This document shows, in pieces, positions 11,073 through 22,410 of a stretch of DNA of 64,000 nt. Within the stretch, counting starts at the first letter, position 1. Each line of letters begins with the position of its first letter. The DNA is from Panopea generosa (taxonomy: Eukaryota; Mollusca; Bivalvia; Adapedonta; Hiatellidae). Under the pieces are notes generated by a model, which searched no databases, was not told the DNA's origin, and saw only the letters and a program-made list of their open reading frames with translations. The translations under genes and the position numbers were made by a program. The stretch is taken from positions 84,290,056 through 84,354,055 of the forward strand of contig CM055899.1 of assembly GCA_029582155.1 (NCBI GenBank), read 5' to 3'.

Positions 11073-11532
11073 TATATTTCCTTGTGTGATTCACTATGTT
11101 TGTTGTTGCTTATATTTACTTGCCGTAAACGTATTTTCAATTTAAATTGTAAGTTAAAGTTGAGAGAACCCTTTTCTTAAAATCGTACATGATTATATGA
11201 ACAAATTGTAATGAAATTTATGTCTATATGGCAATACGATATGTTTAATTGAGAAACCCTCCATAATCCTTGACATGGACAATTATAGTGATAACCTGTT
11301 TATTCATCTTTTCAATTATACAGACATTGTGTACAACCACACGTCATTCACATAAGGTATATTATATCAAATAAAGTTACTAGTATATCATCCAAGATAT
11401 TCACCTTAAACCGCTGGGTAAATTTTACCAACCGCTCGTATGAGTAATCAACCGCAGATAAAATAATGTAAATAATCACAGATAAAATCACCAACGTACA
11501 ACTAACAATGTCTAGTATAGACAATTAGACAC

Positions 11533-11775
11533 GGTGGAGTTACCGCAGTGGTCATCTAGCTGTAGAGCGATCTCCTCGCATGCGGACGGTCGTGGTTCGA
11601 ACCACGATCGGGTTATACCAAATACTTCAATAATGGTACCAGAAGCTTGCTCTTGGTGATAAGCATTTACAGTATATTTTAGGTCTGCTTTGACCGGTGT
11701 CAGTTTAATATGATTGGATGGGCGACCATCATATCATGTGCCTGCAACATGATACTCCGGTGTTGACTGTCCCAA
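11533..11775 (+). mobile_element. tRNA-derived SINE, family I
   Basis: The head contains CTGTAGAGCGATCTCCTCGCA and a B-box-like GGTTCGAACC, followed by TTATACCAAATACTTCAATAA and a body ending CATGATACTCCGGTG. It matches the minus-strand copy at 478-703 along the length. Confidence 0.75.
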
Positions 11776-13567
11776 GTATACACCGTCGTGATATGACTAA
11801 TAAATTGTTGAAAACGACAGTAAACATCATACAAGAAACAATTACCGGGGAGGATGTGTACAGGTCAAAACATTATTCCGTAAATTAAAACGACATTATA
11901 CCCATATTACAAGGTGTAATCTACGAAATAACCTCAAAACCTGTGTATCCATACTGCAAAGGCGGACTATGCTATCTTTATAACAATGTTTACAATAACA
12001 TTGTTTCGTGACGTCCCTGTCCTATATTTTATTGATAATTAGTTGAATTAACATACTTACATATATTCGCAAATTCAACGGTTTTAAATGTCAATTAAAA
12101 TAATAATTAAAATCGTAATTATTTGTATTTCGGTTGGCATTTATTGATACGAGACATTTTCTTATCGCTGAAATCGTGAATTCAACTCGAGTTAAATACT
12201 TTGTACGAGAAAGTGCTATTACTTCCGGAAAGGCGGTGTTTCACTACTCCGATTATACTTCTTTTATTTTTAATGGTCAAAATATGGTTTTGAAAATCAA
12301 CCCCTTCACGTTTATATTAAAGATAAATCATTTTGATATATAAACTGATTCCGCCTTACGATTAAGTTTAGTATCTATTAAAAAATATAATGTAAAAGCC
12401 TGCCAAAACTCTAAACAATTTGTCATACTACTGTTCTGTAGAAAGAATAGACCTTGGTTTAATATATTACTCACCTTTCATATTTTACCTATGCCTTGAT
12501 AAAGTCATTTTCTATTTTTTGTCAAAGATAAAACTAAAATATCGTTTATCATAGTATTTATAAATAAACTATACATTTATATCTTTCTTGGAGACCTGAA
12601 TTCTAATTAAGTAAACCATAAATACGTGCAAGAGACCCCGTGCTAGATAATCATGACTAATACTGCACTGCAGCACATCGCACATATTAATAACGCAATT
12701 TAGTCCCGGTGACACACTGCCGTCTATATTTGTCTGATTATGGGCTCATCGAGGGTAAATTATGGTAACCAGGTCAGCATCAGTTATACATATCATTTGA
12801 ACAGTTTTAATCTAGCTCACGTCATTACTTAATGAAACACATAGCTATTTAAAAGAAGCGGTTGCATTTACTATTTTATACTGATAAAAGTGCCAGCTAT
12901 ACACATAAAGCAATTACATTGATAGAACAATGCAATTATGCAATTGAAACTACAAAGTGTAGCTATTCAAAATGTTGAAATGGAACTTGTGTTGTTCATA
13001 AACAATTGCACCACATATAAATTCTAACATAAAGGGATATGAATATGATTATCATTTGAGAAGCATGGTTATTGCCTCATTTGATATTTAGGTTTCATAT
13101 GATTATCACTTTCTAGTTTTCATATGAGAATCGTATGTGGCTCAGTGACCTGTACACTACACGTGCTTATCGTGGTATGCTAGAAATACCCAGGATCATC
13201 GGCCGTTGGGATGATTCCCCCAACAGAACCTTGTGCTTTATCCTTGAGATAGCCACGGTATCCGCATATACTTAGCACTGATTTGTTACCTCATTTATGG
13301 ATTGTTTTATGTTTGTAAGAATTGGTTTGAAAATAAACCCGTGTTACCTTACCTTATACAAACCGCCAGTCTGTTTAATGGGGGTGCTGAGTGCAAACCA
13401 TGTAATAACGCCATCGATAATGTGGCAATTTTATTTTTACACGCTTATTCTTTTGTTAAATATACAATATACCGATTATCCAATATAGATTGCATCTCGA
13501 AAATACAAATAGAAGAAAGGGTCATTGCACAAAGCAGTTTGTGAAGCATATCATTGCTAAAGTAAAC
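11776..13567. other. Intergenic, no gene seen
   Basis: AT-rich. A fragment near 13190-13285 shares the ATACTTAGCAC-type block of SINE family V. No supported gene. Confidence 0.35.
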
Positions 13568-13858
13568 ATGATAAATGTCTGGTTACTGCGTTATTTTATA
13601 TTGTGTTTTGTGTCAGCACGTGTATCACGGCGGTGTCTGCTCCAGACGGTATTATATAGCTGCCATTATGAAATATCGGGTCACAATACAATACGTGACA
13701 TCATACTCGGCATCATTCCAGCTCCCTGCGCTTCACACAAGCACTCACTCACCCATAAAAACACAAACACAAACTACATTAGAAGGCTAGTGAAGCTGTC
13801 TGCATTTACCAAGAGGAGTTCAACAACACATAGATACTATCTGGTTATGCGTTCATAA
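13568..13858 (+). CDS. Uncertain ORF with signal-peptide-like start
   Basis: A 96-codon frame opens Met-Ile-Asn-Val-Trp-Leu-Leu followed by a hydrophobic stretch (YFILCFVSA) that resembles a secretion signal with a possible cleavage after Ala. The remainder has no motif I recognise, and the last quarter runs into the 123-bp repeat that starts near 13786, which weakens the case. No introns or polyadenylation signal support it. It may well be a chance frame. Confidence 0.12.
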   Translation: MINVWLLRYFILCFVSARVSRRCLLQTVLYSCHYEISGHNTIRDIILGIIPAPCASHKHSLTHKNTNTNYIRRLVKLSAFTKRSSTTHRYYLVMRS

Positions 13859-14300
13859 TTAGATACACGTTGTCCCACAGTAAACTACATAAACTGGGTT
13901 CGTCGAAGGCTGGTGAAACTTTACAGTCTAAGAAGACTCCTGGCCTTTAACCGGAAGAAGAAGAAACTGTCTCCATCCACCAAGCTGATTTCAACAACAC
14001 ATAGTACAATCTGGTTATGCGTTCATTATTAGATACACGTTGTCCCACAGTAAACTACATTAAACTTTGATCGTCGAAGGCTGGTGAAACTGTCTGCATC
14101 CACCAAGCGGAGTTCAACAACACATTATACTATATGGTTATGCGTTCATAATTAGATACACGTTGTCCCACAGTAAACTACATTAAACTGGGATCGTCGA
14201 AGGCTGGTGAAACTGTCTGCATTCACCAAGTGGAGTTCAACAACACATAGATACTATCTGGTTTTGCGTTCATAATTAGTTACACTTTGTCCCGCAGCAA
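13786..14300. repeat. Imperfect direct repeats of about 123 bp
   Basis: Blocks CTGGTGAAACTGTCTGCAT, GTTCAACAACACATA and AGATACACGTTGTCCCACAG recur about four times. The AGATACACGT block is at 13861, 14031 and 14154, with a degenerate fourth near 14277. The first spacing is longer (170 bp) because of an extra segment with AGAAGAAGAA. Confidence 0.8.
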
Positions 14301-14961
14301 TTGTGACACGACACATATACTCGTATGTATAGATCTGTTGTATCTATGTGATCATTAATTTGTCTTCATACACTGTTATTTCGTCTGATAAGATAATGTT
14401 AATCAGTTAACATTAAATCTGATTTCAAGTGATATAGTTTTTTTTTTAAAACATTTCTTAATTATACACACTAGTGTCGGTTTTGCATCTCAAATATTTA
14501 CAATTCTTTTATGTAATACGTATAGGGCAATAGGCACGTTAACATCATGTTCTTAGTTTTATTTCATGACAAAGACTTTTTTTCATTATGATCATTTGAA
14601 AACGTATAACATGTTTATTGTAAAGACGTATCTGTTAAACAAATTATATTAAAATAATCAAAAACATATGATTCACCCATATAACCTTAGTATTTTACCC
14701 AACCAATTATAATAAATTAATTCAGCTTATTTATTAACAACACATACATAACATTTTGACATAGCTTCCATGAGAATGTACTATTAATTCATTAAATGAA
14801 AATAAAGTTCGACAAATAGCGTCTAATTTCATGTACACAATTTGCTTGTTGTGGTATTGTGTTGTACATTATGTAATGGCTTTGTTACCGCGGATATTGA
14901 GTCATTGATTTATGTGATAACTCATGAAATGATTTGTATTTATACCTTGCTTATTCATGTA
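14301..14961. other. Intergenic, no gene seen
   Basis: AT-rich sequence leading into the satellite. No supported gene. Confidence 0.4.
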
Positions 14962-17900
14962 AATGCCGGCCAATAGCTGTATATAGCGAATGTTTATTGG
15001 GTTATACCCCATATGCCGGCCAATAGCTTTACATAGCTAATGTTTATTGAGTTATACCCCATATGTCGATAAATAGCTTTACATAGCTAAAGTTTATTGG
15101 GTTATACCCCATAGTCCGTCCAATAGCTGTATATAGTTGATGATTATTGGGTTATACAATATATGCCAGCCAATAGCTTTACATATCTAATGTTTATTGA
15201 GTTATACCCCATATGCCGGCCAATAGCTGTACATAGCTAATGTTTATTGGGTTATACCCCATATACCGGCCAATAGCTGTACATAGCTAATGTTTATTGG
15301 GTTATACCCCATATGCCGGCCAATAGCTGTACATAGCTAATGTTTATTGGGTTATACCCCATATACCGGCCAATAGCTTAACACAGCTAATGTTTATTGA
15401 GTTATACCCCATATGCCGGCCAATAGCTTTACATAGCTAATGTTTATTGGGTTATACCCCATATGTCGGCCAATATCTGTACATAGCTAAAGTTTATTGG
15501 GTTAAACCCCATATGCCGGCCAATAGCTGTACATATCTAAAGTTTATTGAGTTATACCCCATATGCCGGTAAATAGCTGTACATAACTGATGATTATTTG
15601 GTTATACAACATATGCCGGCCAAAAGCTTTACATATCTGATGTTTATTGAGTTATACCCCATATGTCGGCCAACAGCTGTACACAGCTTAAGTTTATTGG
15701 GTTATATCCCATATGCCGGCCAATAGCTTTACATAGCTAAAGTTTATTGGGTTATACCCCATATGCCGGCCAACAGCTGTACATAGCTAATGTTTATTGG
15801 GTTATACATCATATGCCGACCAATAGTTCTACACAACTAACTTTTATTGGGTTATACCCCATATGTCGGCACATAGCAGTACATAGCTAAAGTTTATTGG
15901 GTTATACCGCATATGCCGGCGAAAAGATGTACATAGCTAATGTTTATTGGGTTATACCCCATATGCTGGCCAATAGCTGTACATAGCTAAAGTTTATTGA
16001 GTTATACCCCATATGCCGGCCAATAGCTGTACATAGCTAAAGTTTATTGGGTTATACCCCGTATGCCGGCCAATAGCTGTACATAGCTGAAGTTTATTGG
16101 GTTATACCCCATATGCCGGCCAATAGCTGTACATAGCTGAAGTTTATTGGGTTTTATCCCATATGCCGGCCAATAGCTTTACATAGTTAAAGTTTATTGG
16201 GTTATACCCCATATGCCGGCCAACAGCTGTACATAGCTAATGTTTTTTTAGTTATACATCATATGCCGACCAATAGCTGTACATAGCTAACGTTTATTGG
16301 GTTATACCACATATGTCGGCACATAGCTGTACATAGCTAAAGTTTATTGGGTTATACCCCATATGCCGGCGAATAGCTGTACATAATTAACGTTTATTGG
16401 GGTATACCCCATATGCCGGCTAATAGCTGTACATAGCTAACGTTTATTGGGTTATACCCCATATGTCGGCCAAAAGCTGTACAAAGCTGAAGTTTATTGG
16501 GTTATACCCCACATGCCGGCCAATAGCTGTACATAGCTGAAGTTTATTGGGTTATACCCCACATGCCGGCCAATAGCTGTACATAGCTAAAGTTTATTGG
16601 GTTATACTCCATATGCCGGTCAACAGCTGTACATAACTAATTTTTATTGGGTTATACCCCATATGCCGGCCACCAGCTGTACATAGCTTAGGTTTATTGG
16701 GTTATATCCCATATGCAGGCCAATAGCTGTACATAGCTAAAGTTTATTGGGTTATACCCCATATGCCAGCCAACAGCTGTACATAGCTAATGTTTATTGG
16801 GTTATACATCATATGTCGGCCAATAGCTGTACATAGCTAAAGTTTATTGGGTCATACCCCATATGTCGGCCAATAGCTGTACATAGCTAATGTTAATTGG
16901 GTTATACCCCATATGTCAGCACATAGCTGTACATAGCTAATGTTTATTGGGTTATACCTCATATGTCGGCCATGGCTGTACATAGCTAAAGTTAATTGGG
17001 TTATATCCCATATGCAGGCCAATCGGTGTACATAGCTAAAGTTTATTGGGTTATACCCCATATGCCTGTCTAAAGCTGTACATAGCTATTGTTTATTGGG
17101 TTATACCTCATATGTCGGCTAATAGCTGTACATACCTAAAGTTTATTGGGTTATACTCCATATGTCGGCACATAGCTGTACAAAGCTAAAGTTTATTGGG
17201 TTATACTTCATATGTCGACACATAGCTGTACAATGCTAAAGTTTATTGGGTTATACCCCATATGTCAGCCAATAGCTGTACATAGTTAATGTTTATTGGG
17301 TTATATCCCATATATCGGCACATAGCTGTACAAAGCTAATGTTTATTGGTTGATACCCCATATATGGGCACATAGCTGTACATAGCTAATGTTAATTGGG
17401 TTATACCCCATATGCCGGTTAAGAGTTTTACATATATAATGTTAATTGGGTTATACCCCATATGTCGGCACATAGCTGTACAAAGTTAATGTTTATTGGG
17501 TTATACCCCATATGTCGGCACATAGCTGTACATAGCTAATTTTTTTGGGTTATACCCCATATGTCGGCACATAGCTGTACATAGCTAATGTTTATTGGGT
17601 TATACCCCATATGCCGGCCAAAAGCTGTACACAACTAAAGTTTATTTGGTTATACCTCATATGTCGGCCAATAGCTGTACACAGCTAAAGTTTATTGGGT
17701 TATACTCCATATACCGGCCAATAGCTGTACATAGTTAACGTTTATTGGGTTATACCCCATATGCCGGTACAAAGCTGTACATAGATAATTTTATTGGGTT
17801 ATACCCCATATGTCGGCACATAGCTGTACATAGCTAATGTTTATTGGGTTATACCCCATATGCCGGCCAATAGCTGTACACAGCTAAAGTTTATTGGGTT

Positions 17901-18603
17901 ATACCTCATATGTCGGCCAATAGCTGTACACAGCTAAAGTTTATTGGGTTATACTCCATATACCGGCCAATAGCTGTACATAGCTAATGTTTATAGGGTT
18001 ATACCCCATATGCCGGTACAAAGCTGTACATAGATAATTTTATTGGGTTATACCCCATATGTCGGCACATAGCTGTACATAGCTAATGTTTATAGGGTTA
18101 TACCCCATATGCCGGCCAATAGCTGTACACAGCTAAAGTTTATTGGGTTATACCTCATATGTCGGCCAATAGCTGTACACAGCTAAAGTTTATTGGGTTA
18201 TACTCCATATACCGGCCAATAGCTGTACATAGCTAATGTTTATAGGGTTATACCCCATATGCCGGTACAAAGCTGTACATAGATAATTTTATTGGGTTAT
18301 ACCCCATATGTCGGCACATAGCTGTACATAGCTAATGTTTATAGGGTTATACCCCATATGCCGGCCAATAGCTGTACACAGCTAAAGTTTATTGGGTTAT
18401 ACCTCATATGTCGGCCAATAGCTGTACACAGCTAAAGTTTATTGGGTTATACTCCATATACCGGCCAATAGCTGTACATAGCTAATGTTTATAGGGTTAT
18501 ACCCCATATGCCGGTACAAAGCTGTACATAGATAATTTTATTGGGTTATACCCCATATGTCGGCACATAGCTGTACATAGCTAATGTTTATTGGGTTATA
18601 TTT
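14962..18603. repeat. Satellite array, 50-bp unit, about 73 copies
   Basis: The unit contains ATGCCGGCCAATAGCTGTAC, ATAGCTAATGTTTATTGG and GTTATACCCCAT. The period is 50 bp, read directly from the spacing of GTTATACCCC (15001, 15051 and so on). Copies in the first part differ by scattered substitutions. From about 17.5 kb, several units are 49 bp and the array becomes hierarchical. Open frames inside it are repeat products. Confidence 0.95.
17764..18600. repeat. 249-bp higher-order repeat within the 50-bp satellite
   Basis: The variant block CCGGTACAAAGCTGTACATAG appears at about 17764, 18013, 18262 and 18511, exactly 249 bp apart. Each block is followed by the same series of variant monomers (five per unit). 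Neighbouring 249-bp units are almost identical while monomers within a unit differ, which indicates recent amplification of five-monomer blocks. Confidence 0.9.
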
Positions 18604-19929
18604 CACGCGGAATATCAATAAAATTTTATATTTGTATCTTGTTGTATCCATGTCTGTGTTCTAATTATAGAAACTTATTAGTGATATATAATAATAACCT
18701 TTTCAATAATTAAACGAAAGTTCATGAGCAGGATTTTTAATTAATAATTAAAAACAAAATCATTGAATCAGATTGACTTGTAACCGTCACATTTCCACAA
18801 TGACGTATTGTTTACCAACGGTTATTTTGATATGTACTCGAATACTTGTAGAACATATTACACAATGATATCCAACGTTTCTAGATAACAACATCGTATT
18901 ATTTATATATCACCTTGATAATTTCTAGTTAAATATTGACATTGCCTATTATAACATTCTTTCAATTAGAAAAGAAATATAACCAAACTCGTTTATTATT
19001 TATGTATCTCTCATGGCCTGTAGATCATATTGACTCATTCAATCACAAGTTCTGACGTCCTCTATTTTTCCATTTCTTTGTTTCGTTCTTCTACACTTCC
19101 TTCTTTCTGTCATGCATTCAGCTAGTGTTTGATTTTTGCCCATCCTCCAGTACATCAACCCACCCGGCGAATCTCCATACACCCATCCCATCCATGCATA
19201 CATACGTCCATTCGTGCACCAATCCATTCAGGATTACACCGTTCGTTTGTGGACTATGTTAGTGTATATCTATATATATACCGACTATGGCTAAGTTAGG
19301 TTGTTTTGGTATACGTGTATAAGCAGGCATACAGTTAGCAATAAACATGGTTCTAACTGCAACAATCATTGTGGAAATGACAATTTTCTCAAATTTTACA
19401 AATTGACCAAAACTGGATTATAAGTAAATCCTCGTATTTACAACTCCCAGTCGAAAATTCGAATCCGGGTTGCATTGATGCCAAGCCAGTAAACTCCTAG
19501 AATGACAGATATTAACAAAATACAGGGAGCTCTTTTTATGCAAAATTATTATATATAACTTATTTAAAAAGATACATGCCCGCATGTGAACAGTCATTCG
19601 GTTTATTAAATAAGTTATACAAGTCATTTTTTAAGTAAAAAAAAATACATGCATACAGTTATGACATTGACGACATCAGGAAGTATAAAACGGAAGGAAA
19701 TAACTATACTATAAACCCAGATTGTAAGTATACCACGTTAGTCCATAATAATATAGGTCAATCGTATATAAATGACGCAATCTTGTGGATTTTACTAAAT
19801 GGATTTTATTAGGTTTACACGTTGATATAATCATGACAATGCAATTTTCTTTACATTGTTGGTTCATATATTGACTCCTTATATAAATGTAGTTAAAACT
19901 AAAAGGGACAAGTGATAATTTCAAAACCG
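18604..19929. other. Intergenic, no gene seen
   Basis: AT-rich sequence downstream of the satellite. No supported gene. Confidence 0.4.
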
Positions 19930-20115
19930 ACTGGACTCATGATCAATATCGAATGAATGATTGGAAATTCGATTCTCCCTCACGGCCAGGTGATGTGTCC
20001 TTGATCAAGACACTTTATCCACATATGCTTAGTACTGTTTCTACCAAAAACGACTTCGAGCGCGATTTGTGTTAGTTGTGAATACATGTTTCACAATCGA
20101 AGTAAAACAATTAAG
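19930..20115 (+). mobile_element. SINE-like element, family V
   Basis: Plus-strand copy of the element at 3890-4060. It has GTCCTTGATCAAGACAC, ATGCTTAGTACTG, a CGACTTCGAGCGCGATTTG block and TTTCACAATCGAAGTAAAA at the end. Ends are approximate. Confidence 0.6.
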
Positions 20116-20331
20116 TTTAAACATACCCGTATAACAATATATCAATTGACTAAAGCTATAATACAACTATCTGAAACTGCATATTTTGTAAGTTTTTACA
20201 GTTTTAATGTAACTAGTTCTGGCGCACATGTTTTGAATATATGAGCATAAATCTATATAAATACACTTTGATCATTCCCCTAACATTTGATTAATTAAAT
20301 CAATTCAAACGTATGACAAAAGATTTTTATT

Positions 20332-20478
20332 GTTGATTGATTGAATATTTAGCGTCATTTAATGCCATCGAGGGCTAACAGACGATCAGTTAACCTAACC
20401 ACTGTTTCCTGGGATCCAAGAAGGTTAACCAGTATTCGACCACACTCCATCTCCGCAAGTAACTGATAACTTTCCAAC

Positions 20479-20528
<50 letters not shown>

Positions 20529-20660
20529 CAATGTTAAGCGTCATTACTATGCCATCGAGGGCTATCAGACGATCAGTTGACCTAACCACTGTTTCCTGGG
20601 ATAAACCAGTACTCGAGCACAACCAATCTCCGCAAGTAACTGATAACTTTCCCACTTGAT
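20332..20660. repeat. Two direct copies of a roughly 150-bp block around (GATT)n
   Basis: The block with GCCATCGAGGGCTA, CAGACGATCAGTT, CTAACCACTGTTTCCTGGGA and CGCAAGTAACTGATAACTTT is present twice, separated by a (GATT)n tract at about 20481-20528. The second copy runs directly into the SINE at 20655. The tract gives rise to a spurious Ile-Asn-Gln-Ser frame on the minus strand. Confidence 0.85.
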
Positions 20661-20812
20661 TCAGTGATCAGAGAGGAATGATAATGAGGCACCGTGTCGT
20701 ATACCAATCATCCTGGAGACTGCTGCTGGTTGGGGATTCGAAGTCACGACCCCTGGATTGATAGTCAGACGCGTCACCGAGTGAGCTAATCAAGCCCGGC
20801 TGGATTATTAAG
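20655..20812 (-). mobile_element. tRNA-derived SINE, family III
   Basis: On the minus strand: GCCGGGCTTGATTAGCTCAC, then TGACTATCAATCCAGGGGTC and a B-box-like TTCGAATCCC, followed by a body ending TCATTATCATTCCTCTCTGA. It shares head and tail with 22255-22410, so it is a dispersed element. Confidence 0.75.
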
Positions 20813-21276
20813 AAGATTAAACAACACAAAAGTGCAATTGTTGAAATTGCATACAATAAGGATTTTATTCATATACATTTATCCAAATGAAAACATCCTG
20901 CATCATTTTTTGTATAACAAATCCACATTGTTGGCTGAGCTTAAGAAATTATATTCTTTTTTTTTAAGAACATTTTAATTGAATGTCAGACCTAACAAGT
21001 AATCCCACCATTAATAAAATATGTGTATGCTTTACTCCGACCACTCAGTGTTATAAATGTGTTTAGTTATTTAGTTGTTTTTTTTTTTAACAATTAATTT
21101 TCATAATCATGGACAGAAATCATAAAAATCAAATTCCAATACTTTGAAAGTCAATATTAAATTTTAGGTAGATGAAAGTTCAGTTAGTAGGTAAAAACAC
21201 GACAAACTGTTATTTTTTAAGAATGCCCTAAATAACATTAAAATGTGTCACCATTATCAATTCAAAGTAGCTGGCC
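20813..21276. other. Intergenic, no gene seen
   Basis: AT-rich sequence, no supported feature. Confidence 0.4.
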
Positions 21277-21470
21277 AAGAATGAGGGTCGTAGTGTTATG
21301 AATAGTGTTGGCCGCTCAAGCAGGAGGTAGCGGTTTCGATCTCCAGCTCCATCCGATGCCTTTCATAAAACAACACTCAGTACTGGTTCAATTCAGGAAA
21401 TGGACTCGAAACTGGTTCATATAAGTTTTCATCACAATTGAAGATTCTTCACAATGGAACTAAAATAAAG
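21277..21470 (+). mobile_element. SINE-like element, family IV
   Basis: The head has TAATAGTGTTGGCC-type sequence and GGTTTCGATCTCC (box-B-like). The body has CAGTACTGGTTCAATTCAGG, and the 3' end AATGGAACTAAAATAAAG. A related head fragment (GTAATGGATAGTGTTGGCCA) is at about 22228. Ends are approximate. Confidence 0.6.
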
Positions 21471-22211
21471 TATAAACTAAGTAACTGTTATATATAGCAG
21501 CTAGTGAAAACATGCATATAAATTAATTTGATCGATAAGCACACACAGCTTACACGTAAACTAGTAATAAAATATAAATTTTGGGTGACTGACTTAACAT
21601 GGAAAAAATTGAATGAAATGGAAACCAGAAACTTGCAATGCATGTTTAATTTCTAAGTCAAATGAAAACAAAGATTTATGATAATTTAACATCACTTACA
21701 TATTTATTAAAGACGTGTCTAAACCGCCAGTAACTCCTGTTACACTCAGCGAGTTACGACCAATCACATCCATGATAGCCTCCGTCACCGCAATTAGCTG
21801 TTTCGGTGCTGGACCTAAAAATTGTAAATATTTATGAAATCAAAAGAATACAATTTTTTCCATACACCTTAAACACTAAAATGGAAATTCTGCATACAAT
21901 GCATGTTATGTAAGAACCATATCATACCTTAATTTCAATATACAGGTAGCGAAAGTTTCACTACATACATGTGGTTGAATTTTATTATTTGTTCAATATA
22001 AAGTAAGGTATATTAGTATAGGATTTCCATGTTACAAAACATAGATAGGTTTTAAAAGTGTTTATTTCCATACCAGAAATGTATCCGTTAAACATAAAAC
22101 AATAACTGTTGGTCAGCTTGTATTTTTTAAAGACAGTGCATTGACAACCTTAATTGAAAAAAAAAAATGTTATAATTAATACATCCATGTGTTAAATAAT
22201 CCTATAAAAAA
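21471..22211. other. Intergenic, no gene seen
   Basis: AT-rich sequence. A pyrimidine-rich or splice-like region near 21710-21820 has no long coding frame. Nothing I can support. Confidence 0.3.
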
Positions 22212-22410
22212 AACAGGGGCGGCAGTGTAATGGATAGTGTTGGCCACTCACACCAACTGAGCTAATCGGGCCCGGTGAGAGACGAATGATAATGAGACGA
22301 AATGTCGTTTATCAAACATCAGGGAGACTGTGGCCGAGCGGGGATTCGAACTCACGACCCCTGGATTGATAGTCAGACGCGCTAACGACTGAGCTAATCG
22401 GGCCCGGCTG
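22212..22410 (-). mobile_element. tRNA-derived SINE, family III, next to a family IV head fragment
   Basis: On the minus strand: GCCGGGCCCGATTAGCTCAG, TGACTATCAATCCAGGGGTC, GAGTTCGAATCCCCGCTCGG, and a body ending TCATTATCATTCGTCTCTCA. A partial second head (AGCTAATCGGGCCCGG, plus-strand text) follows at about 22259. At 22218-22250 lies a fragment resembling the head of the element at 21277. This is a nested or composite insertion. Confidence 0.7.

Noticed and set aside
14962..18603. Possible CRISPR array
   Set aside because: Units are directly adjacent 50-bp satellites without unique spacers, in a eukaryotic context.
10415..22410. Functional tRNA genes at the tRNA-like heads
   Set aside because: Box A and B motifs are present, but the cloverleaf pairings are poor and each head is followed by the same non-tRNA body in several copies, so these are SINEs.
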